From NCBI GenBank assembly GCA_000404785.1, contig ASNI01000005.1:1-64000 (forward strand): a stretch of 64,000 nt of DNA. The letters are read 5' to 3'. The notes beneath the pieces are model-generated. The model was not told the origin of the DNA, did no database searches, and saw only the letters and a list, made by a program, of their open reading frames with translations. Below, piece after piece: positions 35,234-44,555 of this stretch; position 1 is the first letter of the stretch; every line of letters starts with the position of its first letter. This stretch comes from Cloacimonetes bacterium SCGC AAA252-N17 (GTDB taxonomy: Bacteria > Cloacimonadota > Cloacimonadia > JGIOTU-2). Both the position numbers and the translations under genes were made by a program.

Positions 35234-35836
35234 ATGTTAAAAAAGAGTGTTTTATTTATTGCAGTTCTTGCACTCATGATTTCGTGTGGAGGTCCCACAA
35301 AGCAGGTATCACGAGTCGGTGTGGATACTACGATCGATCTGAGCGGACGCTGGAATGATGCAGACGCGCGTATGGTCTCAGAAAATATCGTTGATGACGT
35401 GCTGGATGCAAACTGGCTTTTCAACTGGATGGGTGACAATCAGGAAAAACCTATTGTGATCGTCGGCACTATCGGCAATAAAACGAGCGAGCATATCAAC
35501 ACAGAAACCTTTGCCACAGATATTGAAAGAGAACTTGTCAATTCCGGCAAGGTGCGTTTCGTAGCTGCCAAAAAACAGCGCGACGAGATACGTGACGAGC
35601 GTCTTGACCAGCAAAGTCAGTCATCGGAAGAAACTTCAAAGAGATTGGCTCAGGAACTGGGCGCAGACTTTATGCTGCAGGGAACCCTCTCTTCTATCGA
35701 GGATGCGGTTGACGGAAAAAAAGTGGTGTATTACCAGGCAGACATGAATCTTGTAAACCTGGAAACAAATGAAATCGTATGGATGGGCTCAAAGAAGATC
35801 AAAAAATTCGTGGAACAATCCAAACTTAAATGGTAA
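35234..35836 (+). CDS. LpoB-like lipoprotein (penicillin-binding protein activator)
   Basis: 200 aa lipoprotein; the lipobox LMISCGG puts the acylated Cys near residue 18. The body matches the LpoB/YcfM fold (COG3417): a DLSGRWNDADARMVSENIVD start, PIVIVGTIGNKTSEHINTETF, and GADFMLQGTLSSIEDAVDG. In enterobacteria LpoB activates the peptidoglycan polymerase PBP1B from the outer membrane; in distant phyla the partner is unknown. AGGAGG fixes the ATG at 35234. First gene of a three-gene lipoprotein operon; the next ATG is 5 bases after its stop. Confidence 0.85.
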   Translation: MLKKSVLFIAVLALMISCGGPTKQVSRVGVDTTIDLSGRWNDADARMVSENIVDDVLDANWLFNWMGDNQEKPIVIVGTIGNKTSEHINTETFATDIERELVNSGKVRFVAAKKQRDEIRDERLDQQSQSSEETSKRLAQELGADFMLQGTLSSIEDAVDGKKVVYYQADMNLVNLETNEIVWMGSKKIKKFVEQSKLKW

Positions 35837-35841
35837 CAACA

Positions 35842-37395
35842 ATGAAAAAAATATTACTATCTATTCTTATCTCATCGCTTCTTATCGCCGCTTTTATCGG
35901 GTGCTCGAGCATGCGCACCTCAAAAGGTCAATATGTAGGAGTGATGGATAAGCTCAGGCAACAAGATTATGATGCTTGCGTGGTACAGATCGAGGAATCA
36001 AAGGACAAATTCTATAAAGAAAAGGAAAAAGTATTATTCTACCTCGATATGGGAATGCTCTATCACTATTGCGGAGATTACGAGCAAAGCAATGAATTTC
36101 TCACAGAAGCCGAACATGCTATTGAAGATCTGTACACTAAAAGTGTTGGCAAAGCTACTGCATCTCTTCTGTTGAATGATAATGCCCTCGATTATTTCGG
36201 TGAAGATTATGAAGACATCTATCTGAATATTTTCAAGGCGCTGAACTACCTGCACATGAATAAACAGGAAGATGCCTTTGTTGAGATCAGAAAGGTGAAC
36301 AACAAGCTCAACGTTCTTGAAGACAAATACGAGGAGATCGCAAAACAGTATAACGAATCCGAGGATAAGAAGAAGGAATTCAAAATTGGTGATAATAAAT
36401 TTCACAACTCGGCACTTGCTCGATATCTAAGTATGCTCATATACCAAGCTGATGGCAAATATGATGATGCCATGATCGATCTGACAGAAATCAAAGAAGC
36501 TTTTGAACTTCAGCCAATTGTTTATGATTTCACGCAGCCCGAGCTCGATAAATACCTCGCTGGCACCGATAAAGCTCAGCTCTATTTTCTCACATTTGTA
36601 GGAAACTCGCCTGAAAAAAAGTCAAATACTCTCTGGATTCATACCGAGAAAGACAAACTGATCATAGCTACATCGCAGGAAATTTCTGGTGAAAGCAAGG
36701 ATCTTGATCCTAAGAAAGAAGCCGGTAAGATGGTCAGCACTACGAAGAATTTCTTTGATGCAGTAATTGATATTGTACCATCCAAAAAGGAAAAGCCAAG
36801 TTCGCAATCTTCAGGAGATCCAAAAGAAGAGGTCAAAGAAGAACCCAAACACGAACTCGCAACTCTGGATATCATTGAATGGAAGGATATGGAACCTGGT
36901 TATCATTTCAAATTCCCTCTTCCCTACATGGAAAAATTAGGTACCGATGTAAGCAGGATAGAAGTTATGATAGATGAAAAACCTGCGTATGAGCTGTACC
37001 CATTAGAAAGTCTCGAGAATGCAGCTTTTGTAACCTATAAGATCAAAGAGCCACTTATTTATCTCAAAACTATCACTCGAACCGTGGTGAAAGGTTTGCT
37101 CGCAGAACAGGGCAAACAGGAAATGGTCAACCAGGTTGGTGGTGGTATTTTGGGGTCAATTGCTATGTTCGCCACTGATGCCGCAGTCGATGCAACTGAG
37201 AATGCAGATCTCCGTATTTCCCGCTTCTTCCCTGCAATGGCTTATATTGGCAATGTTGCAGTCGAACCCGGCAGTCATAGTGTAAGGATCAATTATTTTG
37301 ATCAGAACAATGCGCTCGTTTACTCTGATTTTATGCAACAAAAGGAAATTAAGAAAAATCAACTAAATTTAATTGAGTCACATTATTTAGATTAG
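35842..37395 (+). CDS. COG3014-type lipoprotein with TPR-like repeats
   Basis: 517 aa. The lipobox IAAFIGCSSM follows a short signal. The N-terminal half is helical and TPR-like (FYLDMGMLYHYCGDYEQSNE; ALNYLHMNKQEDAFVEIRKV). A charged linker rich in Lys/Glu (KEKPSSQSSGDPKEEVKEE) separates it from a C-terminal domain with a possible membrane-associated segment (NQVGGGILGSIAMFATDAAV). This protein is often found between LpoB and an LPP20-type lipoprotein; its function is not known, presumably cell-envelope assembly. ATG 35842 is taken just before the signal sequence. Confidence 0.8.
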   Translation: MKKILLSILISSLLIAAFIGCSSMRTSKGQYVGVMDKLRQQDYDACVVQIEESKDKFYKEKEKVLFYLDMGMLYHYCGDYEQSNEFLTEAEHAIEDLYTKSVGKATASLLLNDNALDYFGEDYEDIYLNIFKALNYLHMNKQEDAFVEIRKVNNKLNVLEDKYEEIAKQYNESEDKKKEFKIGDNKFHNSALARYLSMLIYQADGKYDDAMIDLTEIKEAFELQPIVYDFTQPELDKYLAGTDKAQLYFLTFVGNSPEKKSNTLWIHTEKDKLIIATSQEISGESKDLDPKKEAGKMVSTTKNFFDAVIDIVPSKKEKPSSQSSGDPKEEVKEEPKHELATLDIIEWKDMEPGYHFKFPLPYMEKLGTDVSRIEVMIDEKPAYELYPLESLENAAFVTYKIKEPLIYLKTITRTVVKGLLAEQGKQEMVNQVGGGILGSIAMFATDAAVDATENADLRISRFFPAMAYIGNVAVEPGSHSVRINYFDQNNALVYSDFMQQKEIKKNQLNLIESHYLD

Positions 37396-37403
37396 GAACT
37401 ACC

Positions 37404-38432
37404 ATGAAAAAATTTATTTTATTATTAGTTATGATCTTTATGTCCTGTGCACCTTCGATGGTCACGGCAAAAAAGAACAAAGCACCTGACTGGATCATGA
37501 ATCCCCAGTCAAAATATAAGGATGCATACTACCTTTCTTCAGTTGGCGCCGGAGACACAAAAAAATCAGCAGAACAAGATGCTTATTCCAATCTTTCAAA
37601 GATATTTCAGGCAGAAATAAAATCTGACGAAACACTCACACAGAAATTTGAAGAAACTACTGTAGGAGATAAAACTTCACTTACCGCCGAAGAAAAGATG
37701 AGAAATCTTACTCAGATACAGAGCGAGCAGACCCTGAAGAATGTTAAGATAGGTGATTCCTATTTTGACCCGAACAGCGGCGAATACTATGTTATTGCGT
37801 ATCTTAACAGGAGTGAAACAGAGGATATTTATCACAATGAGATAAGCCAGAACACACAGAAGATCGAGCAATTTTACTCTCAATATGAAGAGGGTACGTC
37901 CAAACTCGACAAACTGAAATATCTCAGCGAAGCAATCGATCTTGCAGAACAGAATGAGATTTTGAATGCGCAGCTTCGAATTATTTCTCCTTCACATGCC
38001 GGCGTGCAACTAAAACAACCGCTCGAGAAGTTTGTGGCAGAAAGAAACACTTTTGCAAAAACTATCCATGTGGTGGTGATAGGTTCAGGGGACTATAAAG
38101 ATTATCTTGAAGACTATCTTAAAGAAGTATTCAACAACTTTGGTTTTACTGTTTACGCCAATGTATCAGATGCAGATTATATTGATTTTCATATTGAAAG
38201 CTCTTTATCAATCTCCCAGATCGATCTCGACAGGGATGAAGAATTTGTCCGCTGGGAGCTTTCTATTACTATCATTGATAAAATCAGTAATGCAGAAGCT
38301 GTTCTCTATACAAAGAGTGATCGTGAAGGTCATCTTAATTTAACTGAAGCGCAAAATCGTGCTATTCGATCAGTAAAGAAAACCATTCAGAAAGACTTCT
38401 TTAAGTTCTTTGCTGATAAATATTTATCTTAA
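37404..38432 (+). CDS. LPP20-family lipoprotein
   Basis: 342 aa. Signal MKKFILLLVMIFMSCAP places the lipid-modified cysteine at residue 15. The LPP20 domain follows: PDWIMNPQSKYKDAYYLSSV, GAGDTKKSAEQDAYSNLSKIF, and YYVIAYLNRSE (about residues 30-145). The rest (about 150-342) is an alpha/beta region with no recognised motif. Members of this family are outer-membrane lipoproteins of unclear role, first known from Helicobacter. It begins 8 bp after the COG3014 gene and ends just before the bidirectional terminator. Confidence 0.82.
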   Translation: MKKFILLLVMIFMSCAPSMVTAKKNKAPDWIMNPQSKYKDAYYLSSVGAGDTKKSAEQDAYSNLSKIFQAEIKSDETLTQKFEETTVGDKTSLTAEEKMRNLTQIQSEQTLKNVKIGDSYFDPNSGEYYVIAYLNRSETEDIYHNEISQNTQKIEQFYSQYEEGTSKLDKLKYLSEAIDLAEQNEILNAQLRIISPSHAGVQLKQPLEKFVAERNTFAKTIHVVVIGSGDYKDYLEDYLKEVFNNFGFTVYANVSDADYIDFHIESSLSISQIDLDRDEEFVRWELSITIIDKISNAEAVLYTKSDREGHLNLTEAQNRAIRSVKKTIQKDFFKFFADKYLS

Positions 38433-38458
38433 TGTAGTAACAAAAATATTGTTATAAT

Positions 38459-38493
38459 AAAAGGCTTTAACTTTTCTAAAATTAAAGCCTTTT
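38459..38493. terminator. Bidirectional terminator between convergent genes
   Basis: A perfect 12-bp inverted repeat, AAAAGGCTTTAA (38459-38470) and TTAAAGCCTTTT (38482-38493), with an 11-base loop. T-tracts are present on both strands, so it can end the lipoprotein operon (plus) and the 827-aa gene (minus). Confidence 0.88.
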
Positions 38494-38516
38494 ATTGTCC
38501 AGCTATTAACAGAATT

Positions 38517-41000
38517 CTATTTCATTCCTACTTCGTTCATTACTTGATTTAATATTTCTCGTGTTTGGTCAACGTTGAAATAGAAAAATGGAAATCCAAA
38601 TGTATAGACTGTTCCAGTTACACCAGGTTCCTTAGTATATTTAGCAGCAATAGGAGCTCCGTAATATGGATCGGGATCAGGAAAAAAGGGTCCTGGTATA
38701 CTTGTGAATATTTCTTCCGCATCATCTATTATATTCAAAAAAGTTATGCTGCCAATTGCTTGCAATGGAGTGACTATCCAGTATTCCGGGAAAGGATTGA
38801 TTATTGTAGAAACGGTATTGAAAGAATCAATTTCAATATTAGCAAATGAATTAATGCCTGATACACCGCCCAGAGGAGAATTATTTACACTTGGCACGCC
38901 CCATAAAAAGTCTAGTGAGTTTAAACCAGATAATGTATCAGCAAGACCAGCATAAGTCTGTAAGAATTCTGCTCTAGCATAAGAAGGATCGCATATTCCA
39001 TAGCAACCTGTATAAAGTAAGTTTCCACCGGATCTTAAAAAATATCCTAATACATCGTAATTATTTACTAGATGAACTGCCCCATCACCAGAAGGAAATT
39101 TTTGTTTAGGATTATTAGCATGCCATATTACTAATTTATAATTTTGAATATCTGACGGAGCAAAGTAAGGAGCTAACATTTGTATATCACCCCTAAAGAC
39201 TTGGTTACCAAGTGTAGCAGCCGAAAAATTATCATCACTTAAGTCATAAATAGTATACTCGTCGAGTTCTTCCATGAATTTCACATAATAACCATCAACT
39301 GAATCTTCATGTGCAAAAACAATTTCTGCGGGTGAACAAAATGTATCATCAACCAACAATATCCCAGTTTTTTCTCCCGAATCAACAATTTCTACGAGAT
39401 TGAATTCAAATATTTCAGGAGATGGATCAACAGCGCCTTGTACATCAACAGATCTTACTTTGAAAATGTGCTCCCCTGAAGATAAACCAAAAAGTCTACA
39501 GGACTGATCCTCATAAATTGGTATTCTTCTCCAATGTTCACCAGTAATTTCATCAGTTATTTCTGTTCCAACAGGAGGTAAAGTACCAACTCCACTATCT
39601 AATTGTATATCCATGTATTGAATGTCACAATAATATTGTTCATATTTATTTCTATTTGCATCATAATAGTATGTTCGATTAGCTTGCGTAATGATGTTTT
39701 TCGTTTCATCATATTGGCGTTCTCCTAAATATCTCCACTTCATATAGATTTCAATATCATTAGAATATAAGGCGTTAACATTGCCATTCATGTCTATATA
39801 AAATCTATCAGCGAAATGCTTTTTACCAGAAACAATCTTGCTTGGAATTTCATCCTTACTTGATGACATGTAAGTGAGATAGCTGTTTTCACCTAACGCA
39901 TATATATGTGGTGTTATGTCTAGTCCGGAACTGCCAAACAATGTTCGGGAATAATTATTTGGCCATTCATATGTAGAACAAATAAAGGGGCATGTTTCAG
40001 GAGTGAAATAATCTCTTACAAAAAATGAAAGACTAGCTGAATCCGGATCAACAATTCCTGCTTTGTCAACAGTTTTAACTACTATCTGCGTAATTTCAAA
40101 GGTACCATCTACAAATTTTTGGTTTACTTTAAGCTCAGGTCGATCAATGCTATGATCATCATATTCTTTTTTTAATTCAAGGGAAGTAGGATCTGAAAAA
40201 CCTCTTGTTGAATACCAATCAGTGGCGGATATCAACGTATCAATTCCAGCAAGAGGAATATCTAGAGTATCTGTTCCTAAGGTTTTATAATACTTCAAAC
40301 GATATTTGAAATATGCTGCTTCAGATCCATACCCAAATGGATCGTCATCTTTTATAACGGTAAAATCGAAATTCAATGCTGTCCCAACACGAACTGTATC
40401 CAATTTTCCTTGAGAAGTTGATATACTAGTGCTTGGTACATCTGACCAACTTACAAAATATCTTATAGCTGATTTTATGCATTCTTCGCCGTAGTTATCT
40501 TTGCATTTTACTTCAAATTTGCCGAAATTTTTCTTATAATCGGAAGTGTCTGTTGCGGTGAAATATACTGCGGTTTTGGGGAATCGTTCTTTCAATGGAG
40601 TCCATATATCATATTCACCATTGGGCTGTAGGTGTAAAACCCATCCGGCTTCACTCACATGAACGCCATAGGATTGGTCATACAGCCAATCTTCACTTAA
40701 GCTGTCCCACGTTCCAATTCTGTAGGCAAAGGATTTCACGACACCGTCAACATCCCAAGCTCTCCAAAATATTTCTTGATAAAAAAGTGAATCGTAAGTA
40801 TCAGGAATATGATTCCCTATCCAATGGAACATAGAGTCAAGTTCGACACTGTCAGGTCGAGCAATTCCGCTATAATCCGAGATTTCAATTTCCGGTGGAA
40901 GATTAAGGATTAATGAACCTTTTCTACCGCAGCTTAGAACCGTTAATACTGCAACTAATAATATAATTACCAAAATTAAAAGAGACCTATTCTTTAACAT
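38517..41000 (-). CDS. Large lipoprotein of unknown function
   Basis: 827 aa. Signal and lipobox LTVLSCGRKG (Cys about residue 24). The N-terminal two thirds is a beta-rich, Asp/Ser/Tyr-rich region with repeated phrases of the SFAYRIGTWDSLSEDW and VRSVDVQGAVDPSPEIFEF kind, suggesting Ig-like modules. From about residue 560 a Rossmann/GATase-like domain begins: TGILLVDDTFCSP, DEYTIYDLSDD, NYKLVIWHANNP and YFLRSGGNLLYTGCYG, a layout seen in surface proteins of this bacterial group. GGAGG is 7 bases before the ATG. It is monocistronic, facing the LPP20 operon across a shared terminator. Probably surface-exposed; no enzyme motif identified. Confidence 0.78.
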   Translation of the reverse strand: MLKNRSLLILVIILLVAVLTVLSCGRKGSLILNLPPEIEISDYSGIARPDSVELDSMFHWIGNHIPDTYDSLFYQEIFWRAWDVDGVVKSFAYRIGTWDSLSEDWLYDQSYGVHVSEAGWVLHLQPNGEYDIWTPLKERFPKTAVYFTATDTSDYKKNFGKFEVKCKDNYGEECIKSAIRYFVSWSDVPSTSISTSQGKLDTVRVGTALNFDFTVIKDDDPFGYGSEAAYFKYRLKYYKTLGTDTLDIPLAGIDTLISATDWYSTRGFSDPTSLELKKEYDDHSIDRPELKVNQKFVDGTFEITQIVVKTVDKAGIVDPDSASLSFFVRDYFTPETCPFICSTYEWPNNYSRTLFGSSGLDITPHIYALGENSYLTYMSSSKDEIPSKIVSGKKHFADRFYIDMNGNVNALYSNDIEIYMKWRYLGERQYDETKNIITQANRTYYYDANRNKYEQYYCDIQYMDIQLDSGVGTLPPVGTEITDEITGEHWRRIPIYEDQSCRLFGLSSGEHIFKVRSVDVQGAVDPSPEIFEFNLVEIVDSGEKTGILLVDDTFCSPAEIVFAHEDSVDGYYVKFMEELDEYTIYDLSDDNFSAATLGNQVFRGDIQMLAPYFAPSDIQNYKLVIWHANNPKQKFPSGDGAVHLVNNYDVLGYFLRSGGNLLYTGCYGICDPSYARAEFLQTYAGLADTLSGLNSLDFLWGVPSVNNSPLGGVSGINSFANIEIDSFNTVSTIINPFPEYWIVTPLQAIGSITFLNIIDDAEEIFTSIPGPFFPDPDPYYGAPIAAKYTKEPGVTGTVYTFGFPFFYFNVDQTREILNQVMNEVGMK

Positions 41001-41103
41001 TTATAAACCTCCGATCTTTGGACAAAGATTTTTTGTTAACATTTATAAGTCAATAAAAAAATTCATTTTTGAAATATTTTTCATAAATTTACACTTTTCA
41101 ACA

Positions 41104-41970
41104 TTAAACATTGCCGGCTTCAACTACATTTTTTAGTAGTGAAGCTGTAGTGATCGTACCTATACCTCCAGGCACAGGAGTGACCGCTTGAATCGTTGAG
41201 AATACGTCCTGATAAAATACATCACCAACAAAAATATTTGTTTTTGCATCACTATCATAGATCTCATTAATACCGACATCAATAACGATGGATTTACTTG
41301 AAATATATGTATGATCAACAAATCTTGGCTTTCCAATAGCTACGATAAGAATATCCGCTTCTTTCGATATTTCCTGAATATTTTTTGATCGGGAGTGACA
41401 CAAAGTCACTGTGGCATTTGCACCGTCTTTTTTCTGAACCAGAAGATTGAACAGGGGAAGTCCTACAATTGAGCTTCTCCCAATAATAACAACCCGTGCT
41501 CCCTCCGTAGGAATTTTATAATAATGGAGCAACTCCAAAACAGCAGAAGGCGTACAAGGCACAAAGCATTTCTGTCCTAAGATCAGTTTGCCGGCATTCA
41601 TGGGATGAAGACCATCGATATCCTTGCGGGAATCGATATGAAGAACAATCTCGTTTTGGTCATATTGCTCCGGCAGGGGCAGTTGCAACATGATACCATG
41701 AATCTTAGGATTTGTATTCGCTTTCTGGATACCATCAATGAGTTCTTCCTGAGGAATAAGGTCTTCATAAGTAATCACATCGACAAGCACTCCAATTTTC
41801 TGAGCTCTTCTCTGAATATTCTGAACATAATATTCTGATGCAGGGTCGCTTCCTACCTTGAAGACACAGAGTCGTGGAATTATTCCTTTATCATATAGGA
41901 TAGCTACTTTTTCATTAAGTTCCTGATAAATCGCTTTTGCCACCGGCTTTCCGTTTAAAATTCTTTCCAT
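41104..41970 (-). CDS. folD: Bifunctional methylene-THF dehydrogenase / methenyl-THF cyclohydrolase
   Basis: 288 aa FolD, supplying 10-formyl-THF for purine and fMet synthesis. Signatures: SDPASEYYVQNIQRRAQKIG with the catalytic YxxxK-type stretch, GIMLQLPLPEQY, DGLHPMNAGKL, VVIIGRSSIVGLPLFNLL (cofactor binding) and VTPVPGGIGTITTASLL. The final motif is slightly unusual (GIGTIT for the common GVGPMT). The gene is 9 bp downstream of ymdB on the same strand and is the last gene of that block. Confidence 0.95.
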   Translation of the reverse strand: MERILNGKPVAKAIYQELNEKVAILYDKGIIPRLCVFKVGSDPASEYYVQNIQRRAQKIGVLVDVITYEDLIPQEELIDGIQKANTNPKIHGIMLQLPLPEQYDQNEIVLHIDSRKDIDGLHPMNAGKLILGQKCFVPCTPSAVLELLHYYKIPTEGARVVIIGRSSIVGLPLFNLLVQKKDGANATVTLCHSRSKNIQEISKEADILIVAIGKPRFVDHTYISSKSIVIDVGINEIYDSDAKTNIFVGDVFYQDVFSTIQAVTPVPGGIGTITTASLLKNVVEAGNV

Positions 41971-41979
41971 AAATTTTCT

Positions 41980-42765
41980 CTATTCAGGTATACAGCTTCT
42001 CCTGATTCGCTGAATATCGAAAGCAGAGCCCTTTTCGTCAACCGAAATTATCACTCCATTGAGCATTAAATTTTCCTTTGCCGGATTGAATCGGTTTGGA
42101 ATTTGAGTGAGAAATCTTTCAATCCCGTCTTTTCTTCGAAGTCCTATCACAGAATCATGAGGTCCTGTCATACCTGCATCAGTGATATATGCCGTGCCTT
42201 TTGGCAGGATTCTCTCGTCAGCGGTTTGCACATGAGTATGAGATCCTATTAATGCTGAAATTCTACCATCAAGATACCACGCCATTGCCTGCTTTTCTGC
42301 AGTGGCTTCAGCATGAAAGTCAACTAAAACGATCGGTTGTTCGGCTAAAAGTTTTTCCAGGTAAGCATCCATTGTTCGGAAAGGGCAGTCAACCGTTACT
42401 GTAAAAACCCTTCCCATCAAGCAGAGCACTACTATCTTTTTTCCGTGAATTTCAATTTCGTAGATATCGTTACCCGGAACAACAGGTGGATAATTTATGG
42501 GCTTCAATATGCGTTTTTCCTTTGCAAGATGTACAATTATTTCTTTCTTATCCCACAGGTGATTCCCGGAAGTGAGCACATCGACGCCAAGCTCGAACAT
42601 TTCGTTTGCTGTGTCGGGAGTCATTCCAAGCCCGCCTGCAAGATTTTCGCCATTTGCGATAACAAGTTCAGGGGCAAACTCTTCTTTCAAATCCGGGAGC
42701 AGTTCCCTTACCGTTCTCCTGCCGGGTTTGCCAAAAATATCACCAATATAAAGTATTCGGATCAT
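41980..42765 (-). CDS. ymdB: YmdB-type metallophosphoesterase
   Basis: 261 aa TIGR00282 family. Motifs: GDIFGKPGRRTVRELLPDL, ANGENLAGGLGMT, TSGNHLWDKKEI, VDFHAEATAEKQAMAWYLDG, GSHTHVQTAD and TDAGMTGPHDSVIG hold the dinuclear metal site. Bacillus YmdB is a 2',3'-cyclic-nucleotide phosphodiesterase that acts with RNase Y. Here the gene directly follows rny (sharing its last base with the ATG), the same pairing as in Bacillus, which supports a role in RNA metabolism. Confidence 0.94.
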   Translation of the reverse strand: MIRILYIGDIFGKPGRRTVRELLPDLKEEFAPELVIANGENLAGGLGMTPDTANEMFELGVDVLTSGNHLWDKKEIIVHLAKEKRILKPINYPPVVPGNDIYEIEIHGKKIVVLCLMGRVFTVTVDCPFRTMDAYLEKLLAEQPIVLVDFHAEATAEKQAMAWYLDGRISALIGSHTHVQTADERILPKGTAYITDAGMTGPHDSVIGLRRKDGIERFLTQIPNRFNPAKENLMLNGVIISVDEKGSAFDIQRIRRSCIPE

Positions 42766-44318
42766 TATTTTGCCAGCACTGTTTTGCGTATCTCCCTAAT
42801 AACAGTTACTTTTATCTGTCCGGGATACTGTAATTCATTTTCAATCTTTTTCGCTACGTCAGATGCAAGCAATTCTGCCTGCGCATCGTCAATAGTGTTA
42901 TGCTCCACTATAATGCGTATCTCTCTACCTGCTTGTATTGCGAAACATTTATGAACACCTTCAAATGAGTAGGCAATTTCTTCCAATTTTTCCAGTCGCT
43001 TGAGATATGATTCGAGTGTTTCTCTTCTTGCACCAGGTCGTGCACCTGAGATGGCATCAGCAACTTGAACAAGTATTGCATAAACTGATTCCGGTTCTAC
43101 TTCTTCGTGATGTGCTTCAATGGCATTGACGATAATAGGCGGCAGCCCACTTCTTCTTGCAAGATCAGCTCCGATCATAGCATGAGAGCCATCAATTTCA
43201 TGGTCAACTGCTTTTCCAATATCGTGTAGAAGTCCCATCTTGCGTGCAAGAGGTTGATCCAACCCTAGTTCAGCCGCAAGCATACCGCAGATCCATGCGC
43301 TTTCAATGCTGTGCTTGAGTATATTCTGTCCATAACTTGTACGATATTTTAGACGTCCAATAATATTTCTCAGGTTGTCCGGAAGATCATGAATTGCAAG
43401 GTCAATGAGTGTTTTCTTACCAGTTTCCTCAATGATCTTATTCACTTCTTTTTCTGTTTTTGCAATGATATCTTCAATCCTACCTGGGTGAATTCTTCCA
43501 TCGGAAATAAGCTTCTCTAGGGAACGTTTTGCGATCTCTCTTCTCACCGGATCAAAGCTTGAGACTATGACCGCTTCCGGGGTATCATCAACAATGATCT
43601 CTACCCCTGAGCTGTTTTCAAAGGTGCGAATATTACGACCTTCTCGCCCAATAATCCTGCCCTTCATTTCTTCGGATGGCAGGTCAACTACAGAGACTGT
43701 TGACTCTGTCACATAATCAACAGCGGTTCTTTGTATTGCATTTGCAATGATCTTTAATGACTCCTCCTCAGCTTCAGATATTGCTTTATCCACTATTGAT
43801 TTTCTGAGCTTTGCTGCATCGATACGAGCTTCATTTTCATATCTTTTAAGAAGCATTTCAATTGCCTGTTCCTTTTTTAGATTGGCAATCTCCATCAGTT
43901 TTCTTGCTTCCTGCTCAAGCATATTTTTCAATTTAACTTCATCATCATCCAGTTTTACCTGTTTATTTTGAAGATGTCGCTCGCGGTCGGAAATGGATTG
44001 TTCTCTTCTGTCTAACTTGCTAAGCCGCTCATCGATATTGCTTATTCTCTGATTGTAATTACCCTCGATTTTTCGGAGTTCCTTTTTCCTCTCCTCTATC
44101 TCCTTTTCTAAATTAGCTTTTCTTTTATACCAATCCTCTTTTGCTTCAATTTCAGCTTCTTTTTTGATTACTTTTGATTCAAGTCTCGCCTCTTCTTTAA
44201 TCTTTTTTGATTCGGCATGTGCTTGTTTGATCTTTTTGGTTGTAAGCAATCTGAAAGACAGCCAGCCAACGAACACCCCTACCACTACGCCAACTATTGG
44301 TAACAGTATATCGATCAT
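42765..44318 (-). CDS. rny: Ribonuclease Y
   Basis: 517 aa, normal length. An N-terminal TM (LLPIVGVVVGVFVGWLSFRL), a long coiled coil of Lys/Glu repeats (about residues 30-200), a KH domain with GRIIGREGRNIRTFENSSG, and an HD domain with GLLHDIGKAVDHE and IEAHHEEVEPES. RNase Y is a membrane-anchored endoribonuclease that starts mRNA decay. The 5' side adjoins the 6S-like RNA and zapA, a neighbourhood also known from other bacteria. Confidence 0.96.
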   Translation of the reverse strand: MIDILLPIVGVVVGVFVGWLSFRLLTTKKIKQAHAESKKIKEEARLESKVIKKEAEIEAKEDWYKRKANLEKEIEERKKELRKIEGNYNQRISNIDERLSKLDRREQSISDRERHLQNKQVKLDDDEVKLKNMLEQEARKLMEIANLKKEQAIEMLLKRYENEARIDAAKLRKSIVDKAISEAEEESLKIIANAIQRTAVDYVTESTVSVVDLPSEEMKGRIIGREGRNIRTFENSSGVEIIVDDTPEAVIVSSFDPVRREIAKRSLEKLISDGRIHPGRIEDIIAKTEKEVNKIIEETGKKTLIDLAIHDLPDNLRNIIGRLKYRTSYGQNILKHSIESAWICGMLAAELGLDQPLARKMGLLHDIGKAVDHEIDGSHAMIGADLARRSGLPPIIVNAIEAHHEEVEPESVYAILVQVADAISGARPGARRETLESYLKRLEKLEEIAYSFEGVHKCFAIQAGREIRIIVEHNTIDDAQAELLASDVAKKIENELQYPGQIKVTVIREIRKTVLAK

Positions 44319-44331
44319 CTTTCTTCCTTTC

Positions 44332-44520
44332 CATAATGAAACCTGCCCTTGCCGTGTAGCAATTCGTTTGAACTATTTTTCAAAAAGATGGGGATTCTAT
44401 ATGTACTTTACGAGTCCTACTGCGATGTAGGCATTCATGCCATACACAATTGAACACCCTATAGTTCCTGTTTAGCACAAAACAAGATTGCCATCACGAA
44501 CAGGGCAGGCTTACTGGAAA
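44332..44520 (-). ncRNA. ssrS: 6S-like RNA
   Basis: The 237-bp gap between zapA and rny has no frame but, read on the minus strand, a ~175-190 nt RNA closed by an 11-bp stem: AAGCCTGCCCT (44512-44502) with AGGGCAGGTTT (44349-44339), including one G-T wobble. Just inside lie CTGTTCGTGATGG on the 5' side and CTACACGGCAAGGG on the 3' side, resembling the conserved strands flanking the central bubble of 6S RNA. A GGCATGAATGCC hairpin is near the middle. The size, the terminal stem and the position directly downstream of zapA, the usual place of ssrS in many bacteria, agree. 6S RNA binds the sigma-70 holoenzyme in stationary phase. Confidence 0.72.
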
Positions 44521-44555
44521 GAACAATAATTTATATCAACACGTATAGAACAAAA

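Noticed and set aside
35378..35614. Minus-strand frame in the lpoB-like gene
   Set aside because: Antisense to a well-supported lipoprotein with promoter and RBS.
44319..44555. Small frame 44164-44430 on the plus strand as a gene
   Set aside because: Mostly antisense to rny; the intergenic part is better explained by the folded 6S-like RNA on the minus strand.
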